DNA of 64,000 nucleotides from RZYY01 sp036794825 (GTDB taxonomy: Bacteria; Bacteroidota; Bacteroidia; Bacteroidales; 4484-276): positions 1 through 64,000 of the forward strand of contig DAIRGA010000024.1 in NCBI GenBank assembly GCA_036794825.1, in the 5' to 3' direction. Positions within the stretch are counted from its first letter, which is position 1, and each line of letters opens with the position of its first letter. Under the pieces are notes generated by a model. That model did no database searches and was not told where the DNA came from. It saw only the letters and a program-made list of their open reading frames with translations. Shown here piece by piece: positions 34,197 through 43,862 of the stretch. A program made the translations under genes and the position numbers.

Positions 34197-37130
34197 ATGA
34201 AAAAATCTATTCCCGCACTGCCGGGATTTTTTGCAGCAGCAATCATGATCCTTTTCATCGTTTTTCCGGCAGCGAAAAACGGTTTCTCTCAAACTGAAAA
34301 GAGCGCCCTGAACACAGAGATTTATCAACTGAGCAACGGGCTGACCATTTATTTGAATGAAGACCCTTCGCTGCCAAATATTTTCGGGGCTGTGGTGGTG
34401 AAGGGTGGCAGCAAGCGCGATCCCTCCGATGCTACGGGAATTGCCCATTATTTCGAGCATATTATGTTTAAAGGCACCGACCAGATCGGAACGCTCGATT
34501 TTAAGAGTGAAAAGGTTTACCTCGACAGCATTGCCGGACTTTACGACCAATTGTCTGAGGCAACCGAAGAGGCCGTCAGGCTTGATATACAAAAGGAAAT
34601 CAACCGGCTTTCGATAAAATCGGCTGAGTATGCCATACCCAATGAGCTCGAAAAAATCCTTGGAGAGATGGGTTGCGCCTACCTGAATGCCGGAACCGGA
34701 AACGATGGAATTGCCTACTTCAACGTGCTGCCCTCCAACCAGATCGAAAAATGGCTTGAGATTTACTCCCATCGCTTTATCAACCCGGTTTACCGGCTTT
34801 TCCAGTCGGAGCTGGAAACGGTTTATGAAGAATACAACATGTACAGCGACAACCGGTTTTCCACTGCTTTCGAGGAGTTTACCGCTGCTTTTTACCCCGA
34901 TCATCCTTACGGTGTGCCCATCATCGGGTATCCCGACCACCTTAAATATCCGTCAATGAGCAAGATGCACGAGTATTTCGAGACCTATTATGTGGCCAAC
35001 AACATGGCGCTGGTACTCTCGGGAAATTTCAACAGCAGCGAAATCAATCCGTTGATCGAGCAGAAATTCGGGCAGTGGAGATCGCGCAAAATGCCAGTAA
35101 CTCAGGACTTCTGGAAAATTGAACCTTTTAAAGGGAGGGAATTTGTTGAGAAAAAACTTACCCCAATAAAATTCGGTATCCGGGCCTATCGCTCGGTGCC
35201 GCAAAACAGCGATGAAGTTCCGGTTCTGGATGTTATTGGCGCTTTGATGTCCAACGGGTCTCAAACAGGCTTGCTTGATGAACTTGTTATCGAAAATAAA
35301 TTGACGACGGCTCAAATGTTTGCTGACCGCAGGACGGAAGCCGGTGGCGAATACCTCTTTTTTGTACCAAAAGTAGTAGGCCAATCGCTTGCTAAAGCCG
35401 AACAACTCATCGAGGCAAAGTTAAACGATCTGAAGGCGGGAAATTTTGACGAAAGCCTGCTCGAAGCCATCAAAACGGAGATTATTGTTAACTACCAGCG
35501 GAATTTCGAGGATCAGTTCAACCGTGGTTATATGATGATTACTGCATTTATGGTCGAATCGGAATGGAAGGAGATGATTGATTACCCAGAAAAAATAAAG
35601 AAGATTACCAAAGCCGATGTCCTAGCCGCAGCAAACAACTACTTCGGGGAAAATTATCTTGCTTTTCACTCAAAAACCGGACTGCCAAAAAAACCCAAAA
35701 CGCTCAAGCCTGCCTTCGAGAGCATTCCGGCGCTGAACACCGGCGAGAAATCCGCTTATGCCAAAATGATCCAGGAGATGGAAGTACCTGTTTCCAATCC
35801 GCATTTTATAACCTTTGGCAGCCCCCAGCAAAAAACGAAGGATGTTGCAGTTACCAATATCACCGAACTAAGCCATCTGTTCCACGTCGAAAATAAGGTA
35901 AACGATCTCTTCAATTTAGAAATAAACTATGGTATTGGCACTTATGAAATGCCCGTACTTAATCAGGTGGCCGAATACATGAGTCTGGTCGGACCCAATG
36001 ATATGGCTTTTGCAGATTTCAAAAAAGAGCTGCAATCCCTCGGCGGTTCTGTCAATTTTTATGCTTCGAAAAACAATTTCTCTGTCGAAATCAGTGGTCC
36101 GGAAGAAAACACCGGACGAATCCTCGAACTTGCCGCCCTGCTTACAGATCAGCCTAAAGTTGACCAGGATAAAATCAAAAACCTTTACGAATCGGCTAAA
36201 ACCTCAGATAAATTCTCGAAAAAAGACCCGGAAACCCTGGGTTATGCGCTTTACTCATATGCTGTTTATGGCGAAAATTCACAATTCCTCAAAGACCTTT
36301 CAATAAAAGAAATCAAATCCCTCACCGCCCGGCAGCTTGTTGATGCACTTAAAATCGCGCTTACTTATGAGGCTGATTTCCATTACTCGGGAACAATGCC
36401 CGTGGAAAAAGCTGCAGCCATCATGGCAGATAAACTCAACCTGAAACAGATCACTCAGAAGAGCAAATCCCCCGTGCGCAACGTTTATCGCAATTTTGAT
36501 GAGCCGATGGTGTTTTTCCTCAACGACAAGAGCGCCATACAGAGCAAAGACTATTTCTTTATCAAAGGAAATCAGGTGAATGAAAAGGAAAAACCCATGC
36601 TGAATGCTTACTATGAGTACCTCGATGGCGGCATGTCGAGTGTTATGTTTCAGGAAATCCGTGAGTTTCGCTCCCTGGCCTATGCCACCGGCGCCAGCGT
36701 TTACCAACCTTTTTACCCTGATGAGGAAACCACCCTGACCAGTTTTGTGGGTACCCAGGCCGACAAAACACAGGAAGCCATCCAGGTCATGCACAGGATC
36801 ATCACCACTCCACCCGACCAAAGCGATCGGATTGACATGATCCGCCGGGCCATGGTACAATCCATCAACAGTAAAAAGCCACCGTTCAGGGAAATTTCCT
36901 CGCCTGTTGCGCAATGGACAAAGCAGGGCTACACAGACGATCCGCGAAAAGAATGGGTGAAAACTTACGAAGCGATGTCGTTCGGTGGCATTGCTGATTT
37001 TCATAAAAATCAGTTTTACCAGAAACCGGTCATCACCACCATCATTGGCAACAAAAAGCAAATTGGCAGCGACTGGATGAAGGAGTACGGTAAAATAACC
37101 GAAGTGACAAAGAAGGATATTTTCCGGTAA
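34197..37130 (+). CDS. M16 family zinc metallopeptidase (two-lobed)
   Basis: This 977-aa protein has an N-terminal signal peptide (about 1-32) and should work in the periplasm. The inverted zinc motif HxxEH is H84-x-x-E87-H88 (AHYFEHIMFKGT), and the downstream acidic ligand is probably in ELETVYEEYNMY. The length fits a pair of M16 halves, the second lobe lacking an HxxEH motif, as in pitrilysin-like enzymes. It should degrade peptides that fit within its cavity. It is a single plus-strand gene with its own promoter and an unusual repeat cluster upstream. The start at 34197 gives a good signal peptide. Confidence 0.9.
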   Translation: MKKSIPALPGFFAAAIMILFIVFPAAKNGFSQTEKSALNTEIYQLSNGLTIYLNEDPSLPNIFGAVVVKGGSKRDPSDATGIAHYFEHIMFKGTDQIGTLDFKSEKVYLDSIAGLYDQLSEATEEAVRLDIQKEINRLSIKSAEYAIPNELEKILGEMGCAYLNAGTGNDGIAYFNVLPSNQIEKWLEIYSHRFINPVYRLFQSELETVYEEYNMYSDNRFSTAFEEFTAAFYPDHPYGVPIIGYPDHLKYPSMSKMHEYFETYYVANNMALVLSGNFNSSEINPLIEQKFGQWRSRKMPVTQDFWKIEPFKGREFVEKKLTPIKFGIRAYRSVPQNSDEVPVLDVIGALMSNGSQTGLLDELVIENKLTTAQMFADRRTEAGGEYLFFVPKVVGQSLAKAEQLIEAKLNDLKAGNFDESLLEAIKTEIIVNYQRNFEDQFNRGYMMITAFMVESEWKEMIDYPEKIKKITKADVLAAANNYFGENYLAFHSKTGLPKKPKTLKPAFESIPALNTGEKSAYAKMIQEMEVPVSNPHFITFGSPQQKTKDVAVTNITELSHLFHVENKVNDLFNLEINYGIGTYEMPVLNQVAEYMSLVGPNDMAFADFKKELQSLGGSVNFYASKNNFSVEISGPEENTGRILELAALLTDQPKVDQDKIKNLYESAKTSDKFSKKDPETLGYALYSYAVYGENSQFLKDLSIKEIKSLTARQLVDALKIALTYEADFHYSGTMPVEKAAAIMADKLNLKQITQKSKSPVRNVYRNFDEPMVFFLNDKSAIQSKDYFFIKGNQVNEKEKPMLNAYYEYLDGGMSSVMFQEIREFRSLAYATGASVYQPFYPDEETTLTSFVGTQADKTQEAIQVMHRIITTPPDQSDRIDMIRRAMVQSINSKKPPFREISSPVAQWTKQGYTDDPRKEWVKTYEAMSFGGIADFHKNQFYQKPVITTIIGNKKQIGSDWMKEYGKITEVTKKDIFR

Positions 37131-37239
37131 ACCTAATTCAGGGTAGTTTTCTGCGGGCTTTGAGTGGCATAAAAGCTAATAATGATAATGGTTTTAGAGG
37201 TTTAAAGCCTCCTTTTTGTCCATTTCCCCAATTGTATCA

Positions 37240-37321
37240 GCCACAAAGACCCAAAGGCACAAAGTATTGTTTATCTGCAGCTTACACTTTATTGAATCTC
37301 GTGTCTTGTCGCCTTCGTGGC
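37240..37321. repeat. Word-like inverted repeat without cargo
   Basis: The arm GCCACAAAGACCCAAAGG... (37240-37264) and the arm at 37298-37321 (ending CCTTCGTGGC) are reverse complements, with mismatches mostly at alternating purines. They share the pattern GCCACRAAGRC...AAGRCACRAG. The loop is about 33 nt with no gene. The pattern resembles the repeats around the GxxExxY gene and in the tandem array at 59713. It may also end transcription from both sides. Confidence 0.6.
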
Positions 37322-37353
37322 CATAATCTTTATAACCAGCAAGTTTAATCCGA

Positions 37354-38268
37354 TCAGAAGATTGAATTTTCTGTTCTGGTGGTGAGCATTTCGAGGGCTC
37401 GCATTCCAAAGACGGAGTTGCCTTTTTCGTTGATACGCGGGCTCCAGGTTGCCACACTATATTGGTTGGGGTGAATGGCAACGATACCTCCGCCAACGCC
37501 GCTTTTGCCCGGTAGCCCTACTTCGAAGGCAAACTCACCAGACTCATCGTAGAACCCACACATCAGCATAATAGCGTTGATACGCTTGATCTGGCTGCGC
37601 GTAAGGGTTACATCAGCGAAATCGAATGGCTGATCAAGGCTGGCAAAAGGCAGGAAGGCTTTGGCCAACTGTTTGCAGGTCATCTCGATGGAGCAGATAT
37701 GAAAGTAGAAATCGAGCACGGCATCCACATGGTTTTCAATATTCCCATACGACTTCATCATGTTGATGAGGGATGCATTGCGGAAGCCGGAGATTTTCTC
37801 TGATTTGGCTACTTTTTCGTTGAACTCAATAGATCGGTTGCCGCTTAGCTTTCGGACAAAATCCAGAAAGGCTTCGTAGGGATCTTCCAACTCGGTGAGC
37901 AGCACGTCGCAAAGCACATGCGCCCCGGCATTGATAAGCGGGTTGCGGGGTTTCCCTTTTTCATATTCGAGCTGAACGATGGAATTGAAAGGGTTTCCCG
38001 ATGGCTCAACGCCAACCCTTTTCCAAAGTTCTTCGCCCTGTGCCGAAAAGGCTATGGAAAGTAAAAAAACTTTTGAAATGCTCTGAATCGAGAATTTCTC
38101 GTCCACATCGCCGATAGCGTAGGATTCGCCTTTGGTGGTTGTGATGGCGATGCCGAATTTTTCGGGGTCAACTTTGGCGAGTTCAGGGATATAATCAGCT
38201 ACTTTGCCATCGGGAGCTGAGGCTTTTACTTCCTGGTAAATTCCGGTGATAATCTGGTTGCAGTCCAT
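37354..38268 (-). CDS. glsA: Glutaminase
   Basis: This is a serine-dependent beta-lactamase-fold glutaminase that hydrolyses glutamine to glutamate and ammonia. From the ATG at 38268 it is 304 aa, the usual length; the upstream ATG at 38289 adds an atypical extension. The catalytic S-x-x-K is S63-I-S-K66 (FSIQSISK), and GNPFNSIVQLEY and NPLINAGAH are family signatures. No signal peptide is present, so it is cytoplasmic. It lies only 27 nt downstream of the efflux adaptor on the same strand and may be read from the pump operon, although a functional link is not obvious. Confidence 0.93.
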   Translation of the reverse strand: MDCNQIITGIYQEVKASAPDGKVADYIPELAKVDPEKFGIAITTTKGESYAIGDVDEKFSIQSISKVFLLSIAFSAQGEELWKRVGVEPSGNPFNSIVQLEYEKGKPRNPLINAGAHVLCDVLLTELEDPYEAFLDFVRKLSGNRSIEFNEKVAKSEKISGFRNASLINMMKSYGNIENHVDAVLDFYFHICSIEMTCKQLAKAFLPFASLDQPFDFADVTLTRSQIKRINAIMLMCGFYDESGEFAFEVGLPGKSGVGGGIVAIHPNQYSVATWSPRINEKGNSVFGMRALEMLTTRTENSIF

Positions 38269-38295
38269 AGGTTTGAAAATAAAATGCAAAGTAAA

Positions 38296-39426
38296 TCAAT
38301 CAACTATCAGGTTGTATCCACCACGCAGTAAAAAATTTTTTGCGGGATCAATTCCTATCACTTCAATCCAGCCACAGGAGTTGTGGCCAATCGTGACTGC
38401 TGTTTTGCGGAAGTAATAATTTTCTGAATCTTCGTCTTCTATTACCAGCACATAAATTGAATCTCCGGATTTGAAGATTGCCTCTTCAGGTACACCGGGG
38501 GCTTCGTGCTGGCTGACCACGATCCGGGCTTCAACATTTTGACCTATAATCAGTTCCGTTGCTTCGCCACTCCCGATCTCAGCAGTGCAGATTACATAAT
38601 TATTGCCTGCATCGAAGGATTTGTTTATCAGCTTTAGAGTTGCGCTATATCTTGACTCGTAACGAAAGGGTACAAAAAATTCAACCGACTGGCCTGGTAG
38701 GATATCTGGCAGATCAGACTGAAAAACAAACAATTTCAGATATTTTCGGTTGACATCAATTATTTCGATAAGGAAAAGGTCTGAGTCAACAAACTGACCT
38801 TTTGTGCAATGCAATTGAGTAACATAACCGCTGACCGGAGATATCATTTTTAAGGTGCTGATGATGGCCCCTTTTTCTATCGTTGAAGGGTTTACTCCCA
38901 AGAGCTCCAGTTTTGCCCTGAGTGCATTGTGGTGTGCCAGTTCGCTGAGGTATTCGCTTTCTGCTAACAGGAAACTGAGCTCAGACATCACTTTTTCTTC
39001 GTACAAGACCTTGCTGCCTTTGTATTGACTGGTTAGGTATTTCAGTTTTGAAGCGCTCTCTACAAATTCCTGCTGCAGTGATATTGCTTCTTTGCTGTCG
39101 AGCTCATATAAAGTTTGTCCTTTGCTGACTTTTTGGCCGGTGGAAACCATCAGATTGCTGATGGTACCTGGGATCGTTGCACTTACACGGACTTTTCCAT
39201 CTAACGGAACTTCAATTACGCCCTTAACGCTGATTTCATGCCTGAAATCCCTGACCATCGAAGTTCCGGTTTCCATGTTTTCCTGCGCGAACTGAGCCTT
39301 TGTGATGGTAATCAGATCCGTGGGAGAATTCTCTTCCTGCACAACAGTTGGAGCTGTATTGCAGCCGGTTTGCAGTATTAGATTCAATAGCAAAATAATG
39401 ATTACCAGGTTTGTAAAATTTTTCAT
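38296..39426 (-). CDS. RND efflux periplasmic adaptor (CzcB/CusB-like lipoprotein)
   Basis: This 376-aa membrane-fusion protein has a lipoprotein signal ending LILQTGC. It shows the usual order: a lipoyl half (ISVKGVIEVPLDGKVRV, then GQKVSKGQTLYELDSKEA), a helical hairpin (about 110-180), the second lipoyl half (PVSGYVTQLHCTKGQFVD) and beta-barrel/proximal domains. It links the inner-membrane pump to the outer-membrane channel. It starts 12 nt downstream of the pump gene, so the two form an operon. A divalent metal is the likely substrate, judged from the pump. Confidence 0.9.
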   Translation of the reverse strand: MKNFTNLVIIILLLNLILQTGCNTAPTVVQEENSPTDLITITKAQFAQENMETGTSMVRDFRHEISVKGVIEVPLDGKVRVSATIPGTISNLMVSTGQKVSKGQTLYELDSKEAISLQQEFVESASKLKYLTSQYKGSKVLYEEKVMSELSFLLAESEYLSELAHHNALRAKLELLGVNPSTIEKGAIISTLKMISPVSGYVTQLHCTKGQFVDSDLFLIEIIDVNRKYLKLFVFQSDLPDILPGQSVEFFVPFRYESRYSATLKLINKSFDAGNNYVICTAEIGSGEATELIIGQNVEARIVVSQHEAPGVPEEAIFKSGDSIYVLVIEDEDSENYYFRKTAVTIGHNSCGWIEVIGIDPAKNFLLRGGYNLIVD

Positions 39427-39438
39427 GTCTTGTTGAAT

Positions 39439-42400
39439 TTAAAGCGATAAATATTGAAGTTCAAAAACAAGATGGTTGAATGCCGATACATTTTCGAGGT
39501 ATTCGACTTTGATCCTGATGGCATTTTCGAGGCTCATCAGGTATTGAAAATAATCGAGCTTTCCAAGCGAAAAAGTCAGATCGGTGGCAGTTATGATCTT
39601 TTGGTAGAGCTGTTCGCCGGAGTTTTTATAAACATCAATTGCTTCCCGGTATTTCATCAATTCCAGTAAAATTTGCTGTTTTCGGCTTTCGAGTTGTTTT
39701 TGATGATTTTCATAAGAAAGCTGTGCAATATCCACAGCAATTTTACCGGATTTTATCCTTGCCTTCTGCTCACCAAAAAAGAGCGGAACGCCAAGCCCAA
39801 CCTGATATCCAAAGTAATTGTCTGCGTTCTCGTAACGGTTGGTTCCGTTGAAAATGTTCATGGAAATGTCGGGCAGGAGTTTGTTGCGTTCCACACTGAG
39901 CCTGGCTTGCTGCAACCTGATATTTTCAAGAAACATCAATGCAGATGGCGATTCTCCGGTGGTTGAAACCGGTGGATCAATAGGCTGGAGTGGTTGAAAA
40001 GGTATGATAAAAGCGCTGTCGCTTTGCAGCAGTAAGCGGAGTTGTTCGCTGGCAATCGAAAGATCATGCTGAAGCTGCCGGTATTGGGTCATTATCCGCT
40101 GGTGAACTGCTGAAGCATTCAGAAATTCAAGATAACTCAAATTGCCCTGTTCCATCATCATCTCCGAGGCGCGGGTCAATCGGCTATAAATACTGTCAAC
40201 AAACAAAAATTCGCGCTCCTTATTCAGTAAAAAAACAATTCGATAATACTGTTGAGAAACCAGGCGGGTCAGTTGTACCTGCTGCACTGACAACTCGGCC
40301 TGAGCAAGGCTCACATCAGTTTTGTTGGCATTGCGTGCAGAAGTATAAACAGTAGGAAAGCTGAAGTTTTGCTCCAGACCAATAACGCCAAGAGGGTGGT
40401 CATTTTCGGCGATGTTGTTCTCATCGTACTCATAGTAAAGGCTGAGTTTATCAATTTCAAAGGCGGTGGGAACCAACGCTTTAGATTGATCCAATCTCAA
40501 ATGATAGGATTTAATCTCTTTATTGTTTTTCAGGGCAACATCAACAGCCTGCTCCAGGGATAACGGCTGTTGTGCCATGGAAAGCGTTGAAGGCACGAGC
40601 AGCAGCACTATTACAAGTGCTCTGGTTATCCGTTTGAACCTGAATTTTTTGAGATCAAACCCTTCGATGTTTCCCATAATCGAATAAAGTAACGGCAGGG
40701 CTATCATTGTAAGCAGGGTTGAGGTAAAAAGCCCGCCAATGACTACCGTTGCCAGCGGGCGTTGCACTTCGGCGCCGGCTGAACTGGAGATTGCCATAGG
40801 CAGAAACCCAAGTGCCGCCGCCGAGGCTGTAAGTACCACAGGACGAAGGCGTTCGCGGGTACCTTTGAGAATTAGCTCACGCATGGAATAAATGCCCTTC
40901 TCATTAAGCGCTTTGAGATGTTCGATCAGAACAATGCCGTTTAGCACAGCTACACCAAACAGCGCTATAAAGCCAATACCTGCCGAAACACTGAAAGGCA
41001 TTCCCCTGATCCACAGCAGTAAAACACCTCCGACTATTGACAGTGGTATAGCCGAAAAGATCATTATGGCATCTTTTAAAGATTTAAAAGCAAAATGCAG
41101 GAAGATAAAGATCAGCAGCAGCGAAACCGGAACAGCCAATTGCAGGCGGTTGGTGGCATTCTTCAGGTTTTCGAATTGCCCGCCGTAGCTGATGTAATAA
41201 CCGGATTTCAATTTGATGTTTTTATCAATTTTATGTTGAATGTCTTCAACAACCGATTGCAGGTCGCGGTTTCTAACATTCACGCTCACCACTACCCTCC
41301 GGTGAGTATTGTCGCGTGAAATCTTGGCCGGGCCAGCAGAATATTGTATTTCAGCCAATTCTTTCATCGGCACAAAACCGCCATGGAGCAATGGAACCGG
41401 CATAGTCCGAATATTTTCGATATCGGTTCTAAATTCTGGTAAATACCTGACGACCATATCAAACCGCTTCTCGCCTTCGAAAACATTGCCGCATACCTCT
41501 CCTCCGAAAGCCATGGCAAGGTTACGGTTTAAATCTTCAATGTTAAGCCCGTAGTATGCGATTTTTTGTCTGTTGTAATTGACGCTCATCTGCGGAAGAC
41601 CTTCTGTTTTTTCGAGAATGATATCGGCAGCGCCCGGAATATCCTCGACCAATTTTTTAATTTCTTCAGCAACATCAGCTAAATAGCTAAGGTCTTCGCC
41701 AAAAACCTTGATTGCAATGTCCGCTCTCACCCCTGTAATTAATTCATTAAATCGCATTTCGATTGGCTGGGTAAATTCATACTCCACCCCTGGAATTACT
41801 GAAAGGGCTTCTTTGAATTTCTCGGCCAGCTCCTCCTTAGTGACTGCCGAAGTCCATTGTTTTCGGGGTGTTAACTTGATAATCATATCAATTTCTTCCA
41901 TCGACATGGGGTCGGTGGGAACCTCGGCAGCTCCGATACGGCAAACTACTTGTTCGACTTCAGGAAAATTTTTCAGCAGAATCTGCTCCATTTGTGTGGT
42001 CATCTCAACTGTTTTTGAAAGCGATGTGCCGGTTTTCAGTACCGGTTGTATTACAAAATCCCCTTCATCAAGCGTAGGGACAAACTCTGCGCCCATTTTA
42101 GAGAAAAGAACAATTGAAAATAGCAGTGTGGCGAAAGAGATTCCCAGCACCAGCTTTTTATGGTTGTAAGCCCAGCTCATTACAGGGGAGTAAGTCTTGT
42201 ACAGAAAATTTATGAGCCAGGTTGATATATTGCGTTTGTCCTCCTTTTCGGGTTTGAGGTAGATCGAGGAAATCACCGGCAACCATGTAAGCCCGAAAAT
42301 CATGGCTCCAACTATGGCGAGACTGAATGAGAGCGCCATCGGGCGAAACATTTTGCCTTCAACACCACTAAGCGAAAAAATGGGTATCAATACCACCAGA

Positions 42401-43779
42401 ATAATGATCTGACCGAAAATGGCTGAATTCATCATTTTTGAAGCTCCACTGAAGCTAAGCTTGTCCATTAGTGTTTGCTTCTCTTCATCGCCAAGTTCAT
42501 TCAGATCTTTTCGCCGGGCAGAAATGCTAACCGCTGTAAATTCGACGATGATCACTGCTCCGTCAATAATAATCCCGAAATCAAGAGCTCCGAGGCTCAT
42601 CAGATTGGCATCAGCGCCAATCAGGTACATCACCGAAATGGTAAAAAGCAGCGACAATGGGATAATGGACGAAATGACAAGCGCAGGACGGATATTCCCC
42701 AATAAAAGGACTACTGCCAGCATTACGATGATACATCCAATTATAAGGTTTTCGTAAACCGTAAAAGTGGTTCTTTGAATCAGCTCGCTTCTTTCGATCA
42801 CCGGATTGATAAAAACACCTTCGGGCAAACTCTTCTGTACCTCCCCGACCCTTTTTTTGACGGCATTGATGACGTCCTTTGAGTTTGCATTTTTTAGCAT
42901 CATAATCTGTCCAAGAATTTTTTCACCCTCGCCATTGCCTGTAATCGCACCAAAACGATTTGCGTGTCCAAGCCTTATTTCTGCAATATCTCTAATAAGC
43001 ACCGGCACACCACCCTGGTTAACAACTACAACATTTTCAATATCTTGTATGCTTTTTAACAAGCCATCACCGCGTATAAAATAGCTTTGATTCTGCTTCT
43101 CGATATAAGCACCTCCGGCCACGCTGTTGTTGTGTTCAAGGGCATCGAAAACCCGTGTGAGCGAAATTCCCATACTTTGCAGCTTATTGGGGTCAATGGC
43201 CACCTCGTATTGTTTCAGAAAACCGCCCCAGGTATTAACTTCAATCACACCCGGGATACCCGACATCTGCCGTTTGACCACCCAATCATGTATTGTGCGG
43301 AGCTCCATGGGCGTGTAGCGGTCTTCGTAGCCTGGCTTTACGTCAAGGATGTACTGGTAAATTTCGCCGAGACCGGTAGTAATCGGTCCCATTTCGGGAG
43401 TTCCAAAGCCCTCCGGTATGTTGGCGGAAGCAGTCTTAATTTTTTCGGCAATCAACTGGCGCGGAAGATAAGCCCCCAGAGACTCTTTGAAAACTATGGT
43501 TACAACAGATAATCCAAATTTTGAAATGGATCGTATTTCAATTACACCCGGCAAATTTGCCATCTCCAGCTCAACCGGGTAGGTAATGAATTGCTCGATA
43601 TCCTGTGTGGAAAGATTGGGAGACACCGTAATCACCTGCACCTGGTTGTTGGTAATATCCGGCACGGCGCCAACAGGAATGCGTGTTACCGAAAAAATCC
43701 CAAAGGCAGCTACAGAGAGGGTGAAAATGATGATTATCAGCTTGTTCCTGATGCTGAAATTGATTATGGCATCCAACAT
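39439..43779 (-). CDS. CzcA-type heavy-metal RND pump fused to a TolC-like outer-membrane factor
   Basis: At 1446 aa this is a fusion. Residues 1 to about 1035 are a complete HME-type RND transporter with 12 predicted helices. The fourth helix carries DFGIIIDGAVIIVE, the DFGx3DGAx3VE signature linked to divalent cations (Zn, Co, Cd, Ni) rather than Cu(I). A signal-like hydrophobic stretch (RALVIVLLLVPSTLSMAQQ, near 40570-40640) then leads into a TolC-type outer-membrane factor of about 390 residues (PLSLEQAVDVALKNNKEIK). I recall this fusion from other Bacteroidetes, so it is not a sequencing artefact. The internal signal-like segment suggests the TolC part may be processed or threaded separately. 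A -7 box (TACTTTTG, minus strand) lies at 43843-43850. Confidence 0.92.
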   Translation of the reverse strand: MLDAIINFSIRNKLIIIIFTLSVAAFGIFSVTRIPVGAVPDITNNQVQVITVSPNLSTQDIEQFITYPVELEMANLPGVIEIRSISKFGLSVVTIVFKESLGAYLPRQLIAEKIKTASANIPEGFGTPEMGPITTGLGEIYQYILDVKPGYEDRYTPMELRTIHDWVVKRQMSGIPGVIEVNTWGGFLKQYEVAIDPNKLQSMGISLTRVFDALEHNNSVAGGAYIEKQNQSYFIRGDGLLKSIQDIENVVVVNQGGVPVLIRDIAEIRLGHANRFGAITGNGEGEKILGQIMMLKNANSKDVINAVKKRVGEVQKSLPEGVFINPVIERSELIQRTTFTVYENLIIGCIIVMLAVVLLLGNIRPALVISSIIPLSLLFTISVMYLIGADANLMSLGALDFGIIIDGAVIIVEFTAVSISARRKDLNELGDEEKQTLMDKLSFSGASKMMNSAIFGQIIILVVLIPIFSLSGVEGKMFRPMALSFSLAIVGAMIFGLTWLPVISSIYLKPEKEDKRNISTWLINFLYKTYSPVMSWAYNHKKLVLGISFATLLFSIVLFSKMGAEFVPTLDEGDFVIQPVLKTGTSLSKTVEMTTQMEQILLKNFPEVEQVVCRIGAAEVPTDPMSMEEIDMIIKLTPRKQWTSAVTKEELAEKFKEALSVIPGVEYEFTQPIEMRFNELITGVRADIAIKVFGEDLSYLADVAEEIKKLVEDIPGAADIILEKTEGLPQMSVNYNRQKIAYYGLNIEDLNRNLAMAFGGEVCGNVFEGEKRFDMVVRYLPEFRTDIENIRTMPVPLLHGGFVPMKELAEIQYSAGPAKISRDNTHRRVVVSVNVRNRDLQSVVEDIQHKIDKNIKLKSGYYISYGGQFENLKNATNRLQLAVPVSLLLIFIFLHFAFKSLKDAIMIFSAIPLSIVGGVLLLWIRGMPFSVSAGIGFIALFGVAVLNGIVLIEHLKALNEKGIYSMRELILKGTRERLRPVVLTASAAALGFLPMAISSSAGAEVQRPLATVVIGGLFTSTLLTMIALPLLYSIMGNIEGFDLKKFRFKRITRALVIVLLLVPSTLSMAQQPLSLEQAVDVALKNNKEIKSYHLRLDQSKALVPTAFEIDKLSLYYEYDENNIAENDHPLGVIGLEQNFSFPTVYTSARNANKTDVSLAQAELSVQQVQLTRLVSQQYYRIVFLLNKEREFLFVDSIYSRLTRASEMMMEQGNLSYLEFLNASAVHQRIMTQYRQLQHDLSIASEQLRLLLQSDSAFIIPFQPLQPIDPPVSTTGESPSALMFLENIRLQQARLSVERNKLLPDISMNIFNGTNRYENADNYFGYQVGLGVPLFFGEQKARIKSGKIAVDIAQLSYENHQKQLESRKQQILLELMKYREAIDVYKNSGEQLYQKIITATDLTFSLGKLDYFQYLMSLENAIRIKVEYLENVSAFNHLVFELQYLSL

Positions 43780-43842
43780 ATTGATTCCGTTTCTTAAAGG
43801 TTAGTGAGAAATAAACCACTTTACAATTCTGATAAAGTATTC

Positions 43843-43850
43843 CAAAAGTA
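43843..43850 (-). promoter_or_regulatory. -7 box of the metal-efflux operon
   Basis: Minus-strand TACTTTTG matches the consensus, 63 nt upstream of the pump ATG. It probably drives pump and adaptor, possibly with glutaminase. Confidence 0.45.
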
Positions 43851-43862
43851 AGCATTTTTATC

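Noticed and set aside
34098..34940. 280-codon minus-strand frame across the start of the M16 peptidase gene
   Set aside because: It overlaps the HxxEH-coding region in antisense and the operator-like repeats; no domain is visible.
36300..37061. 253-codon minus-strand frame inside the M16 peptidase gene
   Set aside because: It is antisense to a well-supported gene, with no recognisable domain, promoter or ribosome site.
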